Below are positions 52,963 through 62,231 of a DNA stretch of 64,000 nucleotides, in pieces. A program made the translations under genes and the position numbers. Within the stretch, counting starts at the first letter, position 1. Each line of letters opens with the position of its first letter. The notes beneath the pieces were generated by a model that did not search any database, was not told where the DNA came from, and was given only the letters and a program-made list of their open reading frames with translations. Origin of the DNA: an uncultured Pelagibacteraceae bacterium (GTDB lineage: Bacteria > Pseudomonadota > Alphaproteobacteria > Pelagibacterales > Pelagibacteraceae); assembly GCA_902575095.1 (NCBI GenBank), contig CACGPY010000002.1, positions 27,557 to 91,556 of the forward strand. The letters are read 5' to 3'.

Positions 52963-52992
52963 TTTATAGCTGATAAACTGCCCTTCAGTCAA
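52963..52992 (-). promoter_or_regulatory. umuDC promoter
   Basis: Minus-strand TTGACT (52987-52992), 18-base spacer, TATAAA (52963-52968), immediately followed by the LexA box. Strong agreement with sigma70 consensus. Start of transcription would fall in the operator, some 10-20 bases before the umuD ATG. Confidence 0.72.
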
Positions 52993-53067
52993 CCCCTTTG
53001 ATTTAAGTTAATTAAGTGGGTCAAATTGCAAATCGAAAAAAAGGAAAGGATTGGCTATTAAATAAAT

Positions 53068-53838
53068 ATGATTAAAAAAATTTTTTCAGTATTATTAATA
53101 TTACTTGTAACGACAAGCGCTCAAGCAGCATCTAAACTAGATTCAATCAAACAAAGTGGAGAGTTAAGAGTTGGAACAACAGGAGACTGGGATCCAATGT
53201 CAATGAAAGACCCTGCTACAAACAAGTACAAAGGTTTTGATATAGATGTAATGAAAGAGTTAGCCAAAGATTTAGGTGTAAAAGTAAAATTTGTTCCTGC
53301 TGAGTGGAAGACTATTGTTGCTGGAATAACTGCAGACAGATATGACATTTCTACTAGTGTAACTAAAACACCTAAAAGAGCTGAAGTAGCAGGTTTTACA
53401 GCTACGTATTACAAATACGGGACAGTTCCTTTAGTACTAAAAAAGAACTTAAAAAAATTTCCTACATGGGATTCTTTAAATAATAAAAAAGTTACGATAG
53501 CAACTACATTAGGTACATCTCAAGAAGAAAAAGCAAAAGAATTTTTCCCAAAATCAAAATTAAGATCAATTGAAGCACCGGCGAGAGACTTCCAAGAAGT
53601 TTTGGCTGGAAGAGCTGACGGTAACATTACTAGCTCACTAGAAGCAAATAAGCTTGTAGTAAAATATCCTCAACTAGCTATTGTACCAGATGGTGGAAAA
53701 AACCCTGCATTTCTAGCAATGATGGTTCCAAAAGGAGATAAAGTTTGGAACGATTACGTTAGTAATTGGATTAAAAGAAAACAATCCTCTGGGTTTTTTA
53801 TGACATTAGAAGCAAAATATAATCTAAAAAGTTTATAA
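53068..53838 (+). CDS. Amino-acid ABC transporter binding protein (SBP family 3, PheC-like)
   Basis: 256 aa. Signal peptide [86 protein letters not shown], and [19 protein letters not shown] match SBP_bac_3. Overall it most resembles the PheC (cyclohexadienyl dehydratase) branch, which has the same fold; that alternative cannot be excluded. The next gene is a matching permease, which favours transport. Divergent from umuD over 124 bases. Confidence 0.85.
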   Translation: MIKKIFSVLLILLVTTSAQAASKLDSIKQSGELRVGTTGDWDPMSMKDPATNKYKGFDIDVMKELAKDLGVKVKFVPAEWKTIVAGITADRYDISTSVTKTPKRAEVAGFTATYYKYGTVPLVLKKNLKKFPTWDSLNNKKVTIATTLGTSQEEKAKEFFPKSKLRSIEAPARDFQEVLAGRADGNITSSLEANKLVVKYPQLAIVPDGGKNPAFLAMMVPKGDKVWNDYVSNWIKRKQSSGFFMTLEAKYNLKSL

Positions 53839-53879
53839 TTTAAGTTTAAATACTTCTCATTTACAAATATAGTTAATCG

Positions 53880-54614
53880 GTGAAGATTTTAAAAATTGCA
53901 TCTTTATTATTATTACTACAAGGATGTAGCTCTAACTATGAATGGGGATGGTATATACTAAGTCCAGATAATATAGACGGTCTTACTAATCTAAAATTTT
54001 TAATTAGCGGAATTACGACCACCATTTATATTTCAATAGTTTCAATAATTCTAGCAATGATTATTGGTTTGATAGTTGCTCTTCCTTCATTGTCTAATAA
54101 TAAATTCTTAAGTTATTTTAATATAACATATGTAGAAATTGTTAGAGCAATCCCTTTATTAGTTTTAATTCTTTGGATTTATTATGGTCTTCCAATCATG
54201 ATCGGAGTGAGTTTCTCGCCATTTGTTTCTGGAATAATAGCTTTGACTATTAGTGAAAGTGCGTTTCAGGCAGAAATTTTTAGAGCTGGAATTAATTCTA
54301 TTTCGAAAGGACAGCATGAAGTATCTGAGTCACTTGGAATGGATTTTTGGAGAAAAATGAGATTGGTAATTCTTCCGCAAGCGATTAAAGTTGTATTGCC
54401 AGCTATGGGAAATCAATTTGTTTATGTATTAAAAATGTCCTCTCTAGTATCAATTATAGGTATAGGAGATTTGACAAGAAAAGCTAATGAGCTAGTCACT
54501 ACTACCTATAGACCTCTAGAAATATACACTTTTTTAATTTTGGAATACCTAGTGCTAATCTTAGTAGTATCTTATTTTGTGAGAAAATTAGAGAATAAAC
54601 TAGAATACAAATAA
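53880..54614 (+). CDS. Amino-acid ABC transporter permease (HisM/GlnP type) with lipobox-like N terminus
   Basis: 244 aa. GTG start. The first 25 residues (MKILKIASLLLLLQGCSSNY) look like a lipoprotein signal with LQGC, then EWGWYILSP and a standard permease core of five helices: LISGITTTIYISIVSIIL, YVEIVRAIPLLVLILWIYYG, and the EAA loop EIFRAGINSISKGQHEVSESLGM. It pairs with the upstream binding protein. No ATPase gene follows; a MATE gene converges with a 15-base overlap. Confidence 0.88.
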   Translation: MKILKIASLLLLLQGCSSNYEWGWYILSPDNIDGLTNLKFLISGITTTIYISIVSIILAMIIGLIVALPSLSNNKFLSYFNITYVEIVRAIPLLVLILWIYYGLPIMIGVSFSPFVSGIIALTISESAFQAEIFRAGINSISKGQHEVSESLGMDFWRKMRLVILPQAIKVVLPAMGNQFVYVLKMSSLVSIIGIGDLTRKANELVTTTYRPLEIYTFLILEYLVLILVVSYFVRKLENKLEYK

Positions 54615-55961
54615 TTTTTTAAAAGAAATCCTAAATACTCTTTTTAAAAAGAATGGTACAAAAGTTAATACAACTAATCCCATCATCCAATTTGTTACTA
54701 AAATCGTATAAAAAATATCTTGATATTCACCATTTCTAATATTTATGACATACCATAACGACATAAATGGTATTAACGTTAATCTAAGTATTGTCATGTA
54801 CAAACTATAAATGGGTCTTTTGAGAGCCTGAAATAAAGCAGAGGTAATAAAGAAAACAGGATAAACCGGCCCAATTAAAGCTGCGACTTGTAAGTAAAGT
54901 GCTCCTCTTCGGATAACTTCTAAATCATTTGTGAAAAAAGAAATTATAATTTCTGAAGTCAGATAAACGAATATGCCTGCTAACACCATAAATCCAGAAC
55001 CAAACATTAGGGCTTTTCCATACACTTCTTTTACTCTGAAATACATTTTTGCCCCAAAGTTTTGACCTGCAATTGATAAAACAGCAGTATTTAAACCTAT
55101 TACTGGTAACAATAAAACTTGTTCTATTCTAACAGCAGTACCATAACCCGCTGTAGCTAATTCTCCAAACTGACCAACAAAATAGAAAATATTAAATACT
55201 CCAAACATTATCATCAACATAGTAAACATTATTGGCACTGATTGTTTAAAAAGCGAGCTTAAATAATCAATTTTTGGTTTAAAGCATTCTAGATAAAGGA
55301 ATTTTTTTAATTTACAGCAATAAACTTTATTAGCTAAATATATTAAGCCGATACATTGAGAAACTATTGTAGCAATAGCTAAACCTGCAATTCCAAATGC
55401 TGGTATAAATCCATAACCAAATATGAATAATGGATTTAAAAAAATATTTAAGAAAAAAGTAAAAATTAAAACATTTCTATAACTTTTTGTATCACCTTGA
55501 GCATTTAATGTTCCATTCAAAGATAATTGAACTAATACAATGACAGCTCCAAAAAAAATAATATCTAAGTATTCACGTGTTAAAATTATACTTTCTTCAG
55601 TAGAGCCCATAATTCTTAAAAGTTCATCTGAAAAATTTAAACCAAATAAAGTTACGAAAATTGAAATTACAATTGCTAATATTATTGACTGAGCAACGTA
55701 CATTGATGCTTTTCTGTCCTCTTTGGCTCCAATTGAATTACTGATTAAAGCTGTAGTTCCAGCTCCAATACCAACCGCAACGGCTATTGCTATAAAATAA
55801 ATTGGCCAGGATTTTGCAATTGCTGCTAGCGCCTCTGGTGAAATTCTTCCAGCAAAATAAGTATCGACTAGATTGTAAAAAGTTTGAAAGAGAGACCCTG
55901 TACTTGCAGGTATGGTTACTTTTCTAAGAAGCTGCCAAATCGAACCTTTAGTCAAATCCAT
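54600..55961 (-). CDS. MATE-family multidrug/metabolite efflux protein
   Basis: 453 aa, twelve membrane helices. WQLLRKVTIPASTGSLFQTFYNLVDTYFAGRISPEALAAIA is the MATE N-lobe start, and GAGTTALISNSIGAKEDRKA and the C-lobe VLLLPVIGLNTAVLSIAGQNFGAK are the paired MATE cores. Cation-coupled export. Substrate unknown. Three bases upstream of trhO on the same strand. Confidence 0.92.
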   Translation of the reverse strand: MDLTKGSIWQLLRKVTIPASTGSLFQTFYNLVDTYFAGRISPEALAAIAKSWPIYFIAIAVAVGIGAGTTALISNSIGAKEDRKASMYVAQSIILAIVISIFVTLFGLNFSDELLRIMGSTEESIILTREYLDIIFFGAVIVLVQLSLNGTLNAQGDTKSYRNVLIFTFFLNIFLNPLFIFGYGFIPAFGIAGLAIATIVSQCIGLIYLANKVYCCKLKKFLYLECFKPKIDYLSSLFKQSVPIMFTMLMIMFGVFNIFYFVGQFGELATAGYGTAVRIEQVLLLPVIGLNTAVLSIAGQNFGAKMYFRVKEVYGKALMFGSGFMVLAGIFVYLTSEIIISFFTNDLEVIRRGALYLQVAALIGPVYPVFFITSALFQALKRPIYSLYMTILRLTLIPFMSLWYVINIRNGEYQDIFYTILVTNWMMGLVVLTFVPFFLKRVFRISFKKLFVF

Positions 55962-55963
55962 AA

Positions 55964-56869
55964 TTAAAATTCCTTTTGGAACTTATGCTTTCTTCCAGCT
56001 TTTTTAGCAAGGTTAATTTGATTTTGCCTCATACGAAATCTAGTTTTTTGTGAATTTGAGAGTGTGTCATAACACCTAGGACATGAAACACCCTCCTCGT
56101 ATTTGTAAGATTTTTTGTCTTTTGGTGAAAAAGGTTTTCTACAACCACTACATACGGAGTAGGTTCCTTGTTTTAATTTGTGTTTAAGAGATACTCTATT
56201 ATCAAAAACAAAACACTCTCCTTTCCATAGACTGTCTTTCTTTTCGATTTTATTTAAATAATTAAGTATCCCACCTTTTAACTGGAAAACGTTCTTAAAA
56301 CCTTTTCTTTTTAAAAATATTGAGGCTTTTTCACACCGAATACCTCCGGTACAAAACATTGCTAAAGGTTTAGCCTTATCGATTTTTTCTAAATATTTTG
56401 GAAAATCTCTAAAATTTTGAATGTTTGGATTTATAGAATTTTTAAAAGTACCCACATCATATTCAAATGGCTTTCTAGCATCTACGACCAAAGTTTCTTT
56501 ATTTGAAATAAGTTTATTCCATGATTTTCCAGAAATATATCTATTAAGTTTTTTATTCTTTGAGTTTATTTTTAAACCAAGTGGAACAACTTCTTTTTTA
56601 ATTTTTATTTTACCTTTGTGGAATGGTTGAAAATGACTTTGAGACATATTCTTACTGTCAAAATCTTTAAAATTAAATACTTTTTTTAAAGATTTAATTA
56701 TCTGGCTAATATTTCTCCTCTTTCCAGCAATTGTTCCATTAAATCCTTCTTGGGAAAGTATAATTGTACCACTTATGTTATTTTTTAAAATTTCTCTTTG
56801 CAGAAATTCTTTATTTTTCTTTAAAAAATTAATTTTCTTAAACTTATAAAATCCAAAAACAGTGAACAT
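55964..56869 (-). CDS. trhO: tRNA uridine(34) hydroxylase TrhO (rhodanese family)
   Basis: 301 aa. N-terminal FYKFKKINFLKKNKEFLQREI and SQEGFNGTIAG (acylphosphatase-like lobe), central rhodanese with active site AMFCTGGIRCEKASIFLK, and a C-terminal zinc Cys cluster (SVCSGCRKPFSPKDK and GVSCPRCYD). This is the TrhO/YceA pattern; it oxidises U34 of tRNA to ho5U. One base overlap with the O-methyltransferase. Confidence 0.93.
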   Translation of the reverse strand: MFTVFGFYKFKKINFLKKNKEFLQREILKNNISGTIILSQEGFNGTIAGKRRNISQIIKSLKKVFNFKDFDSKNMSQSHFQPFHKGKIKIKKEVVPLGLKINSKNKKLNRYISGKSWNKLISNKETLVVDARKPFEYDVGTFKNSINPNIQNFRDFPKYLEKIDKAKPLAMFCTGGIRCEKASIFLKRKGFKNVFQLKGGILNYLNKIEKKDSLWKGECFVFDNRVSLKHKLKQGTYSVCSGCRKPFSPKDKKSYKYEEGVSCPRCYDTLSNSQKTRFRMRQNQINLAKKAGRKHKFQKEF

Positions 56870-57522
56870 TATTTTTTAATACAAATTGTTAATCCATCAC
56901 CAATGGGAATGATATTTTTTATCACTCTATTATCGTCTTTTATATATTTGTTAAATTCTCTAATGATATTGGTGAATTTATCATTTTTTGAATTATCGGC
57001 TACCTCACCATGCCATAAGACATTATCAATTATAATAAGTCCATTTTTACCAATCAATACAATGCTTTTTTCATAATAATTTATATAATTTTCTTTATCT
57101 GCATCAATAAAAACCAAATCAAATTTTTGTTTAGTATCTTCAAGTTCTTTCAAACTCTCAAGTGCTGGCTTTATAATTTGTGTTATCTTGTTTTCATTGG
57201 CCTTATCATAAAAAGATTTTGCTTTTTTACTAAATTCAACGTTTTTATCTAAGCTGATTAAAGATCCGCCATCAGGTAATGATAAGGCCATTGATAAAGC
57301 GCTAAAACCTGTAAAACTTCCGATTTCTAAAATTTTTTTTGTATTAGATGTTTTAATTAATGTTTGAAGAAATTGCGCTTGTGAAATAGAAATTTGCAAT
57401 TTCGTTTGATCACCAAGACTAAGATTATAATTTAAGATCTCTTTTTGGACGTCAGTAAGATCATCAGAATGGTCAATAATATACTTTTCAAGATTATCTG
57501 TTAAATCTAATTTTTTAGGCAT
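56869..57522 (-). CDS. Class I O-methyltransferase (CCoAOMT/TrmR-like)
   Basis: 217 aa. KKILEIGSFTGFSALSMALSLPDGGSLISLDKN (SAM motif I and acidic loop), FDLVFIDADKENYINYYE and GLIIIDNVLWHGEVAD follow the Methyltransf_3 family, including TrmR, which makes 5-methoxyuridine in tRNA. Adjacency to trhO, which makes ho5U34, suggests that it methylates ho5U34 to mo5U. That is contextual inference. Confidence 0.8.
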   Translation of the reverse strand: MPKKLDLTDNLEKYIIDHSDDLTDVQKEILNYNLSLGDQTKLQISISQAQFLQTLIKTSNTKKILEIGSFTGFSALSMALSLPDGGSLISLDKNVEFSKKAKSFYDKANENKITQIIKPALESLKELEDTKQKFDLVFIDADKENYINYYEKSIVLIGKNGLIIIDNVLWHGEVADNSKNDKFTNIIREFNKYIKDDNRVIKNIIPIGDGLTICIKK

Positions 57523-57524
57523 AA

Positions 57525-58994
57525 TTAGCCTTTTAAAAGTTTTTTTAGAATCTCGTTTGTTAATTGAGGATTTGCTTTTCCACCAGATAATTTCATAACC
57601 TGTCCAACAAAAAAACCAAATAATTTTTCTTTTCCAGCTTTGTATTGATCAACTTTATCTTTATTTTTTGATAATATTTCATTAATCATCTTCTCTAATT
57701 CTTTAGGATCACTTTGCTGCTTCATTCCTTTTGACTCTATAATTTTTTTTGGATTATCTCCGCTTTCAACCATAATTTCGAAAACTTCTTTTGCTATTCT
57801 TCCTGAAATTTCTCCAGATTTAATTGCTTGAACTAACTCTGCGAAATGTTTTGCAGATATAGGAGATTTTGATATATCAAGCCCCCTATCATTTAACATT
57901 GCAAATAAATCTCCCATCATCCAAGTAGCTGCAAGTTTTTTATCTGATAATTTTGCAACTTCTTCGTAATAGTCAGATATTTCTTTTTCAGAAACTAGAA
58001 CATTTGCTTCATATGCATTTAGTCCATATTCTTTTATAAATCTTTCTTTTTTCTTATCGGGAAGTTCTGGAAGAGTTTTTTTTAAGTCATCGATTAATTT
58101 TTGTTCTAACTTTAAAGGTAAAAGGTCAGGATCTGGAAAATATCTGTAATCATGAGCATCTTCTTTTGATCTCATTGATCTTGTCTCATTTTTTTTAGTA
58201 TCAAAAAGCCTTGTTTCTTGATCTATCACTTTACCATTTTCTATTAGTTCAACTTGTCTTGCGGCTTCGTACTCTATTGCCATCTGCATAAATTTTATAG
58301 AATTTACATTTTTTATTTCACAACGTGTTCCAAAATTTTTATCACCTTCTTTTCTTACAGACACATTAACATCAGCTCTAAGTGATCCTTCTTGCATATT
58401 TCCGTCACAGGTTCCTAAATATCTCATTATTGACCTTAATTTTTTAATGTATGCATTAACCTCATCTGGTGATCTAAGATCTGGTTTACTTACAATCTCC
58501 ATTAAAGCTATTCCTGAACGATTTAAATCAACATAAGTATTAGATGGGTCCATATCATGAATACTTTTACCCGCATCTTGCTCGAGATGAAGTCTTTCTA
58601 TACCAATTTCTTTTGATCCATAAGGCATATCTAATAAAACTTTACCTTCTCCTACGATGGGGTTCTTGTATTGAGATATTTGATAACCTTGCGGTAAATC
58701 TGCATAGAAATAATTTTTCCTATCAAAAACTGAGTAATTATTTATTTTAGCATTTAAACCAAGGCCAGTTCTTACTGCTTGCTTAACACATTCTTCATTA
58801 ATGACCGGTAACATTCCAGGAAAAGCAGAGTCAATCAAACTTACCTGGTTATTAGGATCAGCGCCAAATTTAGTTGATGAACCAGAAAAAAGTTTAGATT
58901 TAGATAAAACTTGAGCATGAACCTCAAGACCTATCACAACTTCATATTTCCCTTTTTCTCCCTTAATAAAATAATCAAATTTTTCTTTACTCAT
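57525..58994 (-). CDS. gatB: Aspartyl/glutamyl-tRNA amidotransferase subunit B
   Basis: 489 aa from the ATG at 58994, which overlaps the gatA stop as ATGA; the track start 9 bases upstream is GTG and less likely. [55 protein letters not shown] and the C-terminal YqeY-like tail are canonical. Part of the Glu/Asp-tRNA(Gln/Asn) amidation complex. Confidence 0.96.
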   Translation of the reverse strand: MSKEKFDYFIKGEKGKYEVVIGLEVHAQVLSKSKLFSGSSTKFGADPNNQVSLIDSAFPGMLPVINEECVKQAVRTGLGLNAKINNYSVFDRKNYFYADLPQGYQISQYKNPIVGEGKVLLDMPYGSKEIGIERLHLEQDAGKSIHDMDPSNTYVDLNRSGIALMEIVSKPDLRSPDEVNAYIKKLRSIMRYLGTCDGNMQEGSLRADVNVSVRKEGDKNFGTRCEIKNVNSIKFMQMAIEYEAARQVELIENGKVIDQETRLFDTKKNETRSMRSKEDAHDYRYFPDPDLLPLKLEQKLIDDLKKTLPELPDKKKERFIKEYGLNAYEANVLVSEKEISDYYEEVAKLSDKKLAATWMMGDLFAMLNDRGLDISKSPISAKHFAELVQAIKSGEISGRIAKEVFEIMVESGDNPKKIIESKGMKQQSDPKELEKMINEILSKNKDKVDQYKAGKEKLFGFFVGQVMKLSGGKANPQLTNEILKKLLKG

Positions 58995-60448
58995 GACCAC
59001 CACTTTTTAATTTCATTTTTAAAACCACAATTTTTTTCAAATGCGTAACCAATATTAAGAATTTTTTGCTCGTCTAATGCTTTACCAATAAGTTGCAAAC
59101 CTAAAGGATAACCTTGCTTATCAACACCTGCAGGCATTGATAAAGCTGGTAGACCAGCTAAATTCACAGGTACAGTAAAAATATCATTCAAATACATAGA
59201 AACGGGATCATTTGTTTTTTCCCCTATTTTAAATGCAGAACTAGGAGTTGATGGCGTTAGAATTGCATCTATTTTTGTAAAACTATCATCAAAATCTTTT
59301 TTTATTAGTTGCCTCACTTTTTGTGCTTTAAGATAATAAGCATCATAATAACCTGATGAGAGAACATAAGTGCCAATTAGTATTCTACGTTTTACTTCAT
59401 CTCCAAAACCTTCGGAACGTGTTTTTTCATACATCTCGATTAAATCTTTTCCTTGCTTTGATCTATAACCGTATCTAACTCCATCATATCTTGCTAAATT
59501 AGATGAAGCTTCAGCCGGAGCAACTATATAATAAGTTGGTAAAGCATATTTTGTATGAGGCAATGAAATATCAATTAATTGTGCACCAAGATCCTTTAAT
59601 ATCTTTTTTCCTTTTTCCCAAAGTTCATCAACCTCCTTTGGCATATTATCAACACGATATTCTTTTGGAATTCCAATTTTTAAACCTTCAATATTATCTT
59701 TTAAATTTTTTGAATATTGTTCTTTCTTTTTATTTATTGAGGTAGAGTCTTTCTCATCAAATCCAGACATTGACTCCAGCATGATTGCACAATCTTTTAT
59801 TGTTTTTGTCATTGGGCCAGCTTGATCTAAAGAAGATGCAAAAGCTACGATACCCCATCTAGAACATAAACCATAAGTTGGTTTTAAACCTACGGTACCT
59901 GTGAATGAAGCTGGTTGCCTAATTGATCCACCTGTATCTGTTCCAATTGTAGCTGGAGTTAAGTCTGCGGCTAAAGCAGATGAGGATCCTCCAGATGAGC
60001 CTCCGGGCACTAATTGATCTCCTACAGGATTAATTACATTTCCATAATGGCTTGTCTCGTTAGAAGAGCCCATCGCAAATTCATCACAATTTAATTTTCC
60101 TAAAAGAAAAGATCCATTGTTCCATAAATTTTTTGTGACAGTTGACTCATAAGATGGAATAAAGTTATTTAAAATGTTGCTTCCAGCAGTTGTTTTTGTA
60201 TTTTCTGTACAAAATAAATCTTTTACAGCTAAAGGTATTCCTGGCAGCAATTGATCAAAATTTGGTTTATTGTCGAATTGTTTAGCTTTATCCAAAGCTT
60301 GATCAAATGTTGTAGTAACAAATGCATTTAACTTTTTTGCGCTTTCAATATTTTTTATATATGCTTTGGTTAAATCTGTTGAGGAGACTTTTTTCGTTTT
60401 TACGTTTTCTATAATTTCATTAAGACTTTGATTTGTAATATCAGCCAT
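58991..60448 (-). CDS. gatA: Aspartyl/glutamyl-tRNA amidotransferase subunit A
   Basis: 485 aa amidase. [12 protein letters not shown] (Lys of the triad), [33 protein letters not shown] (cis-Ser and nucleophile Ser) and [22 protein letters not shown] are diagnostic. It liberates ammonia from glutamine for transamidation of mischarged tRNA, implying no GlnRS and/or AsnRS. One base overlap with gatC. Confidence 0.97.
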   Translation of the reverse strand: MADITNQSLNEIIENVKTKKVSSTDLTKAYIKNIESAKKLNAFVTTTFDQALDKAKQFDNKPNFDQLLPGIPLAVKDLFCTENTKTTAGSNILNNFIPSYESTVTKNLWNNGSFLLGKLNCDEFAMGSSNETSHYGNVINPVGDQLVPGGSSGGSSSALAADLTPATIGTDTGGSIRQPASFTGTVGLKPTYGLCSRWGIVAFASSLDQAGPMTKTIKDCAIMLESMSGFDEKDSTSINKKKEQYSKNLKDNIEGLKIGIPKEYRVDNMPKEVDELWEKGKKILKDLGAQLIDISLPHTKYALPTYYIVAPAEASSNLARYDGVRYGYRSKQGKDLIEMYEKTRSEGFGDEVKRRILIGTYVLSSGYYDAYYLKAQKVRQLIKKDFDDSFTKIDAILTPSTPSSAFKIGEKTNDPVSMYLNDIFTVPVNLAGLPALSMPAGVDKQGYPLGLQLIGKALDEQKILNIGYAFEKNCGFKNEIKKWWS

Positions 60449-60735
60449 TACTCCACCACCTTAGGAACTACAAAAAATTCTTCATTTTCTTTAGGTGAAT
60501 TTTTCAGAACTTTCTCTCTTATCTTGCCATCACTAATTTCATCTTTTCTCGATCTTAATGATTGATTAAGTATAGAAGTTAATGGTTCGACTTTGTCTGT
60601 ATTTAGTTCATTTAATTGCTCTATAAACTTAAAAATAGAGTTTAAATCTTTTGTTAGGCTCTCCACTTTAGCGTCATCAACCGAAATTCGAGCTAATTTT
60701 GCAACGTGTTTAATTTTTTCTTTATCTAAGGACAT
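60448..60735 (-). CDS. gatC: Aspartyl/glutamyl-tRNA amidotransferase subunit C
   Basis: 95 aa. [46 protein letters not shown] is the GatC helix pair. It stabilises GatA and GatB. First gene of gatCAB; divergent from ruvX over 51 bases. Confidence 0.95.
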   Translation of the reverse strand: MSLDKEKIKHVAKLARISVDDAKVESLTKDLNSIFKFIEQLNELNTDKVEPLTSILNQSLRSRKDEISDGKIREKVLKNSPKENEEFFVVPKVVE

Positions 60736-60786
60736 TTGTGAAATAAGTTAATTTAAATGTGTTTTATCACAAATTAGGTAAATTTC

Positions 60787-61251
60787 ATGCTTGATATTAA
60801 AGAATTTAAGAAAAAACTCGATAAAAAGTCCAGGTTAATGGGAATTGACCCCGGTAGAAAACGTATTGGTGTAGCCATTTCTGATGAAAATAAAATTATT
60901 GCCACTCCATATACGACTTTAATTAAAAATAAATATTCTGAGTTACTTAAAGAAATAATAAAGATTTTTAATGAAAATCAGATTAAAGGCATTGTAGTTG
61001 GAAATCCAATTAATATGGATGGATCTTCCAGTCGATCGTCACAATCAGCTAAAGATTTAGCTATTAATCTATCAAAAGATGTTACTGAAAATGTCACTTT
61101 ATGGGATGAGAGATTATCAAGTCAGGGGGCGTTTAATTTATCCAATGATTTAGCATCAAACACGTCAAAAAAGATAAGCAAATTAGATGAGAATTCTGCA
61201 CAATTTATACTTCAAGGAGCCTTAGACTATTTAACTAAAGAAAATACTTGA
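60787..61251 (+). CDS. ruvX: Holliday junction resolvase-like protein RuvX/YqgF
   Basis: 154 aa RNase H fold. RLMGIDPGRKRIGVAISDENKIIATPYTTL, GIVVGNPINMDGSSSRSS and LWDERLSSQGAFNL carry the catalytic Asp/Glu set. YqgF acts in pre-16S rRNA 5' maturation and possibly recombination. Upstream of pyrB, a frequent alphaproteobacterial order. Confidence 0.94.
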   Translation: MLDIKEFKKKLDKKSRLMGIDPGRKRIGVAISDENKIIATPYTTLIKNKYSELLKEIIKIFNENQIKGIVVGNPINMDGSSSRSSQSAKDLAINLSKDVTENVTLWDERLSSQGAFNLSNDLASNTSKKISKLDENSAQFILQGALDYLTKENT

Positions 61252-61286
61252 TCTGATACTATAAAACGCCTATAGAGTTGATTTTA

Positions 61287-62231
61287 ATGGCAGTTAAGAA
61301 AAACAATACAGCTATTAAAAACTCTCCCAAACATCTTCTTGGTATTCAAAACCTTTCAATATTAGAAGCTAAATCAATATTAGATGAAGCGAAAAAATTT
61401 ATCGAATTAAACAGAAGTAGCTCAAAAAAATTAGATGTTCTTAGAGGAAAAACTCAAATTAATTTATTTTTCGAACCATCGACAAGAACTCAAAGTTCAT
61501 TTGATCTAGCAGGTAAAAGATTAGGGGCAGATGTAATGTCTATGAACATGGACAACTCTGCGCTTAAAAAAGGTGAAACATTAATCGATACTGCAATGAC
61601 TTTAAATGCGATGCACCCTGACTTAATTGTAATCAGGCACCAAGATTCAGGTGCACCAAATTTATTATCTCAAAAAGTTAATTGTGCAGTTATTAATGCT
61701 GGTGATGGAAGAAGAGAACACCCTACTCAAGCTTTACTTGATGCTTTAACAATAATTAATAGAAAAGGTAAAATTGAAGGACTGAAGATAGCAATTTGCG
61801 GTGACATACTTCACTCAAGAGTAGCTAGATCAAATATTTATTTAATGAATATGTTAGGTGCTGAAGTAAATGTAATAGCACCTAAAACATTGATGCCAAA
61901 ATCAATTGAAAGAATGGGAGTAAAATCTTTTACAGATATAAAGAAAGGTCTCGATGGTTGTGACATTGTAATGATGTTAAGATTGCAAAATGAGAGAATG
62001 CAAGGTTCATTTTTACCTTCAAAAAGAGAATATTATGAATTTTACGGTTTAACTCCAGAGAAATTAAAATTCGCAAAAAAAGATGCGCTGATTATGCACC
62101 CTGGTCCAATGAATAGAGGGGTAGAAATAGATACGAAACTTGCAGATGACATAAACGTTAGTTTAGTAAAAGAGCAAGTTGAATTAGGTGTAGCAGTAAG
62201 AATGGCTTGTTTAAAAAAGTATTGTAAATAA
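61287..62231 (+). CDS. pyrB: Aspartate carbamoyltransferase catalytic subunit
   Basis: 314 aa from the ATG at 61287; the track's TTG three codons earlier is less likely. [27 protein letters not shown] (carbamoyl-phosphate loop STRT), [31 protein letters not shown] and [11 protein letters not shown] are canonical. No pyrI is present; instead the gene is followed directly by a dihydroorotase-like partner. Confidence 0.96.
   Translation: MAVKKNNTAIKNSPKHLLGIQNLSILEAKSILDEAKKFIELNRSSSKKLDVLRGKTQINLFFEPSTRTQSSFDLAGKRLGADVMSMNMDNSALKKGETLIDTAMTLNAMHPDLIVIRHQDSGAPNLLSQKVNCAVINAGDGRREHPTQALLDALTIINRKGKIEGLKIAICGDILHSRVARSNIYLMNMLGAEVNVIAPKTLMPKSIERMGVKSFTDIKKGLDGCDIVMMLRLQNERMQGSFLPSKREYYEFYGLTPEKLKFAKKDALIMHPGPMNRGVEIDTKLADDINVSLVKEQVELGVAVRMACLKKYCK

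Noticed and set aside
58995-59003. gatB start at GTG
   Set aside because: The ATG at 58994 makes the ATGA overlap with gatA that is typical of this window.
61278-61286. pyrB start at TTG
   Set aside because: An in-frame ATG three codons later gives a normal N terminus.
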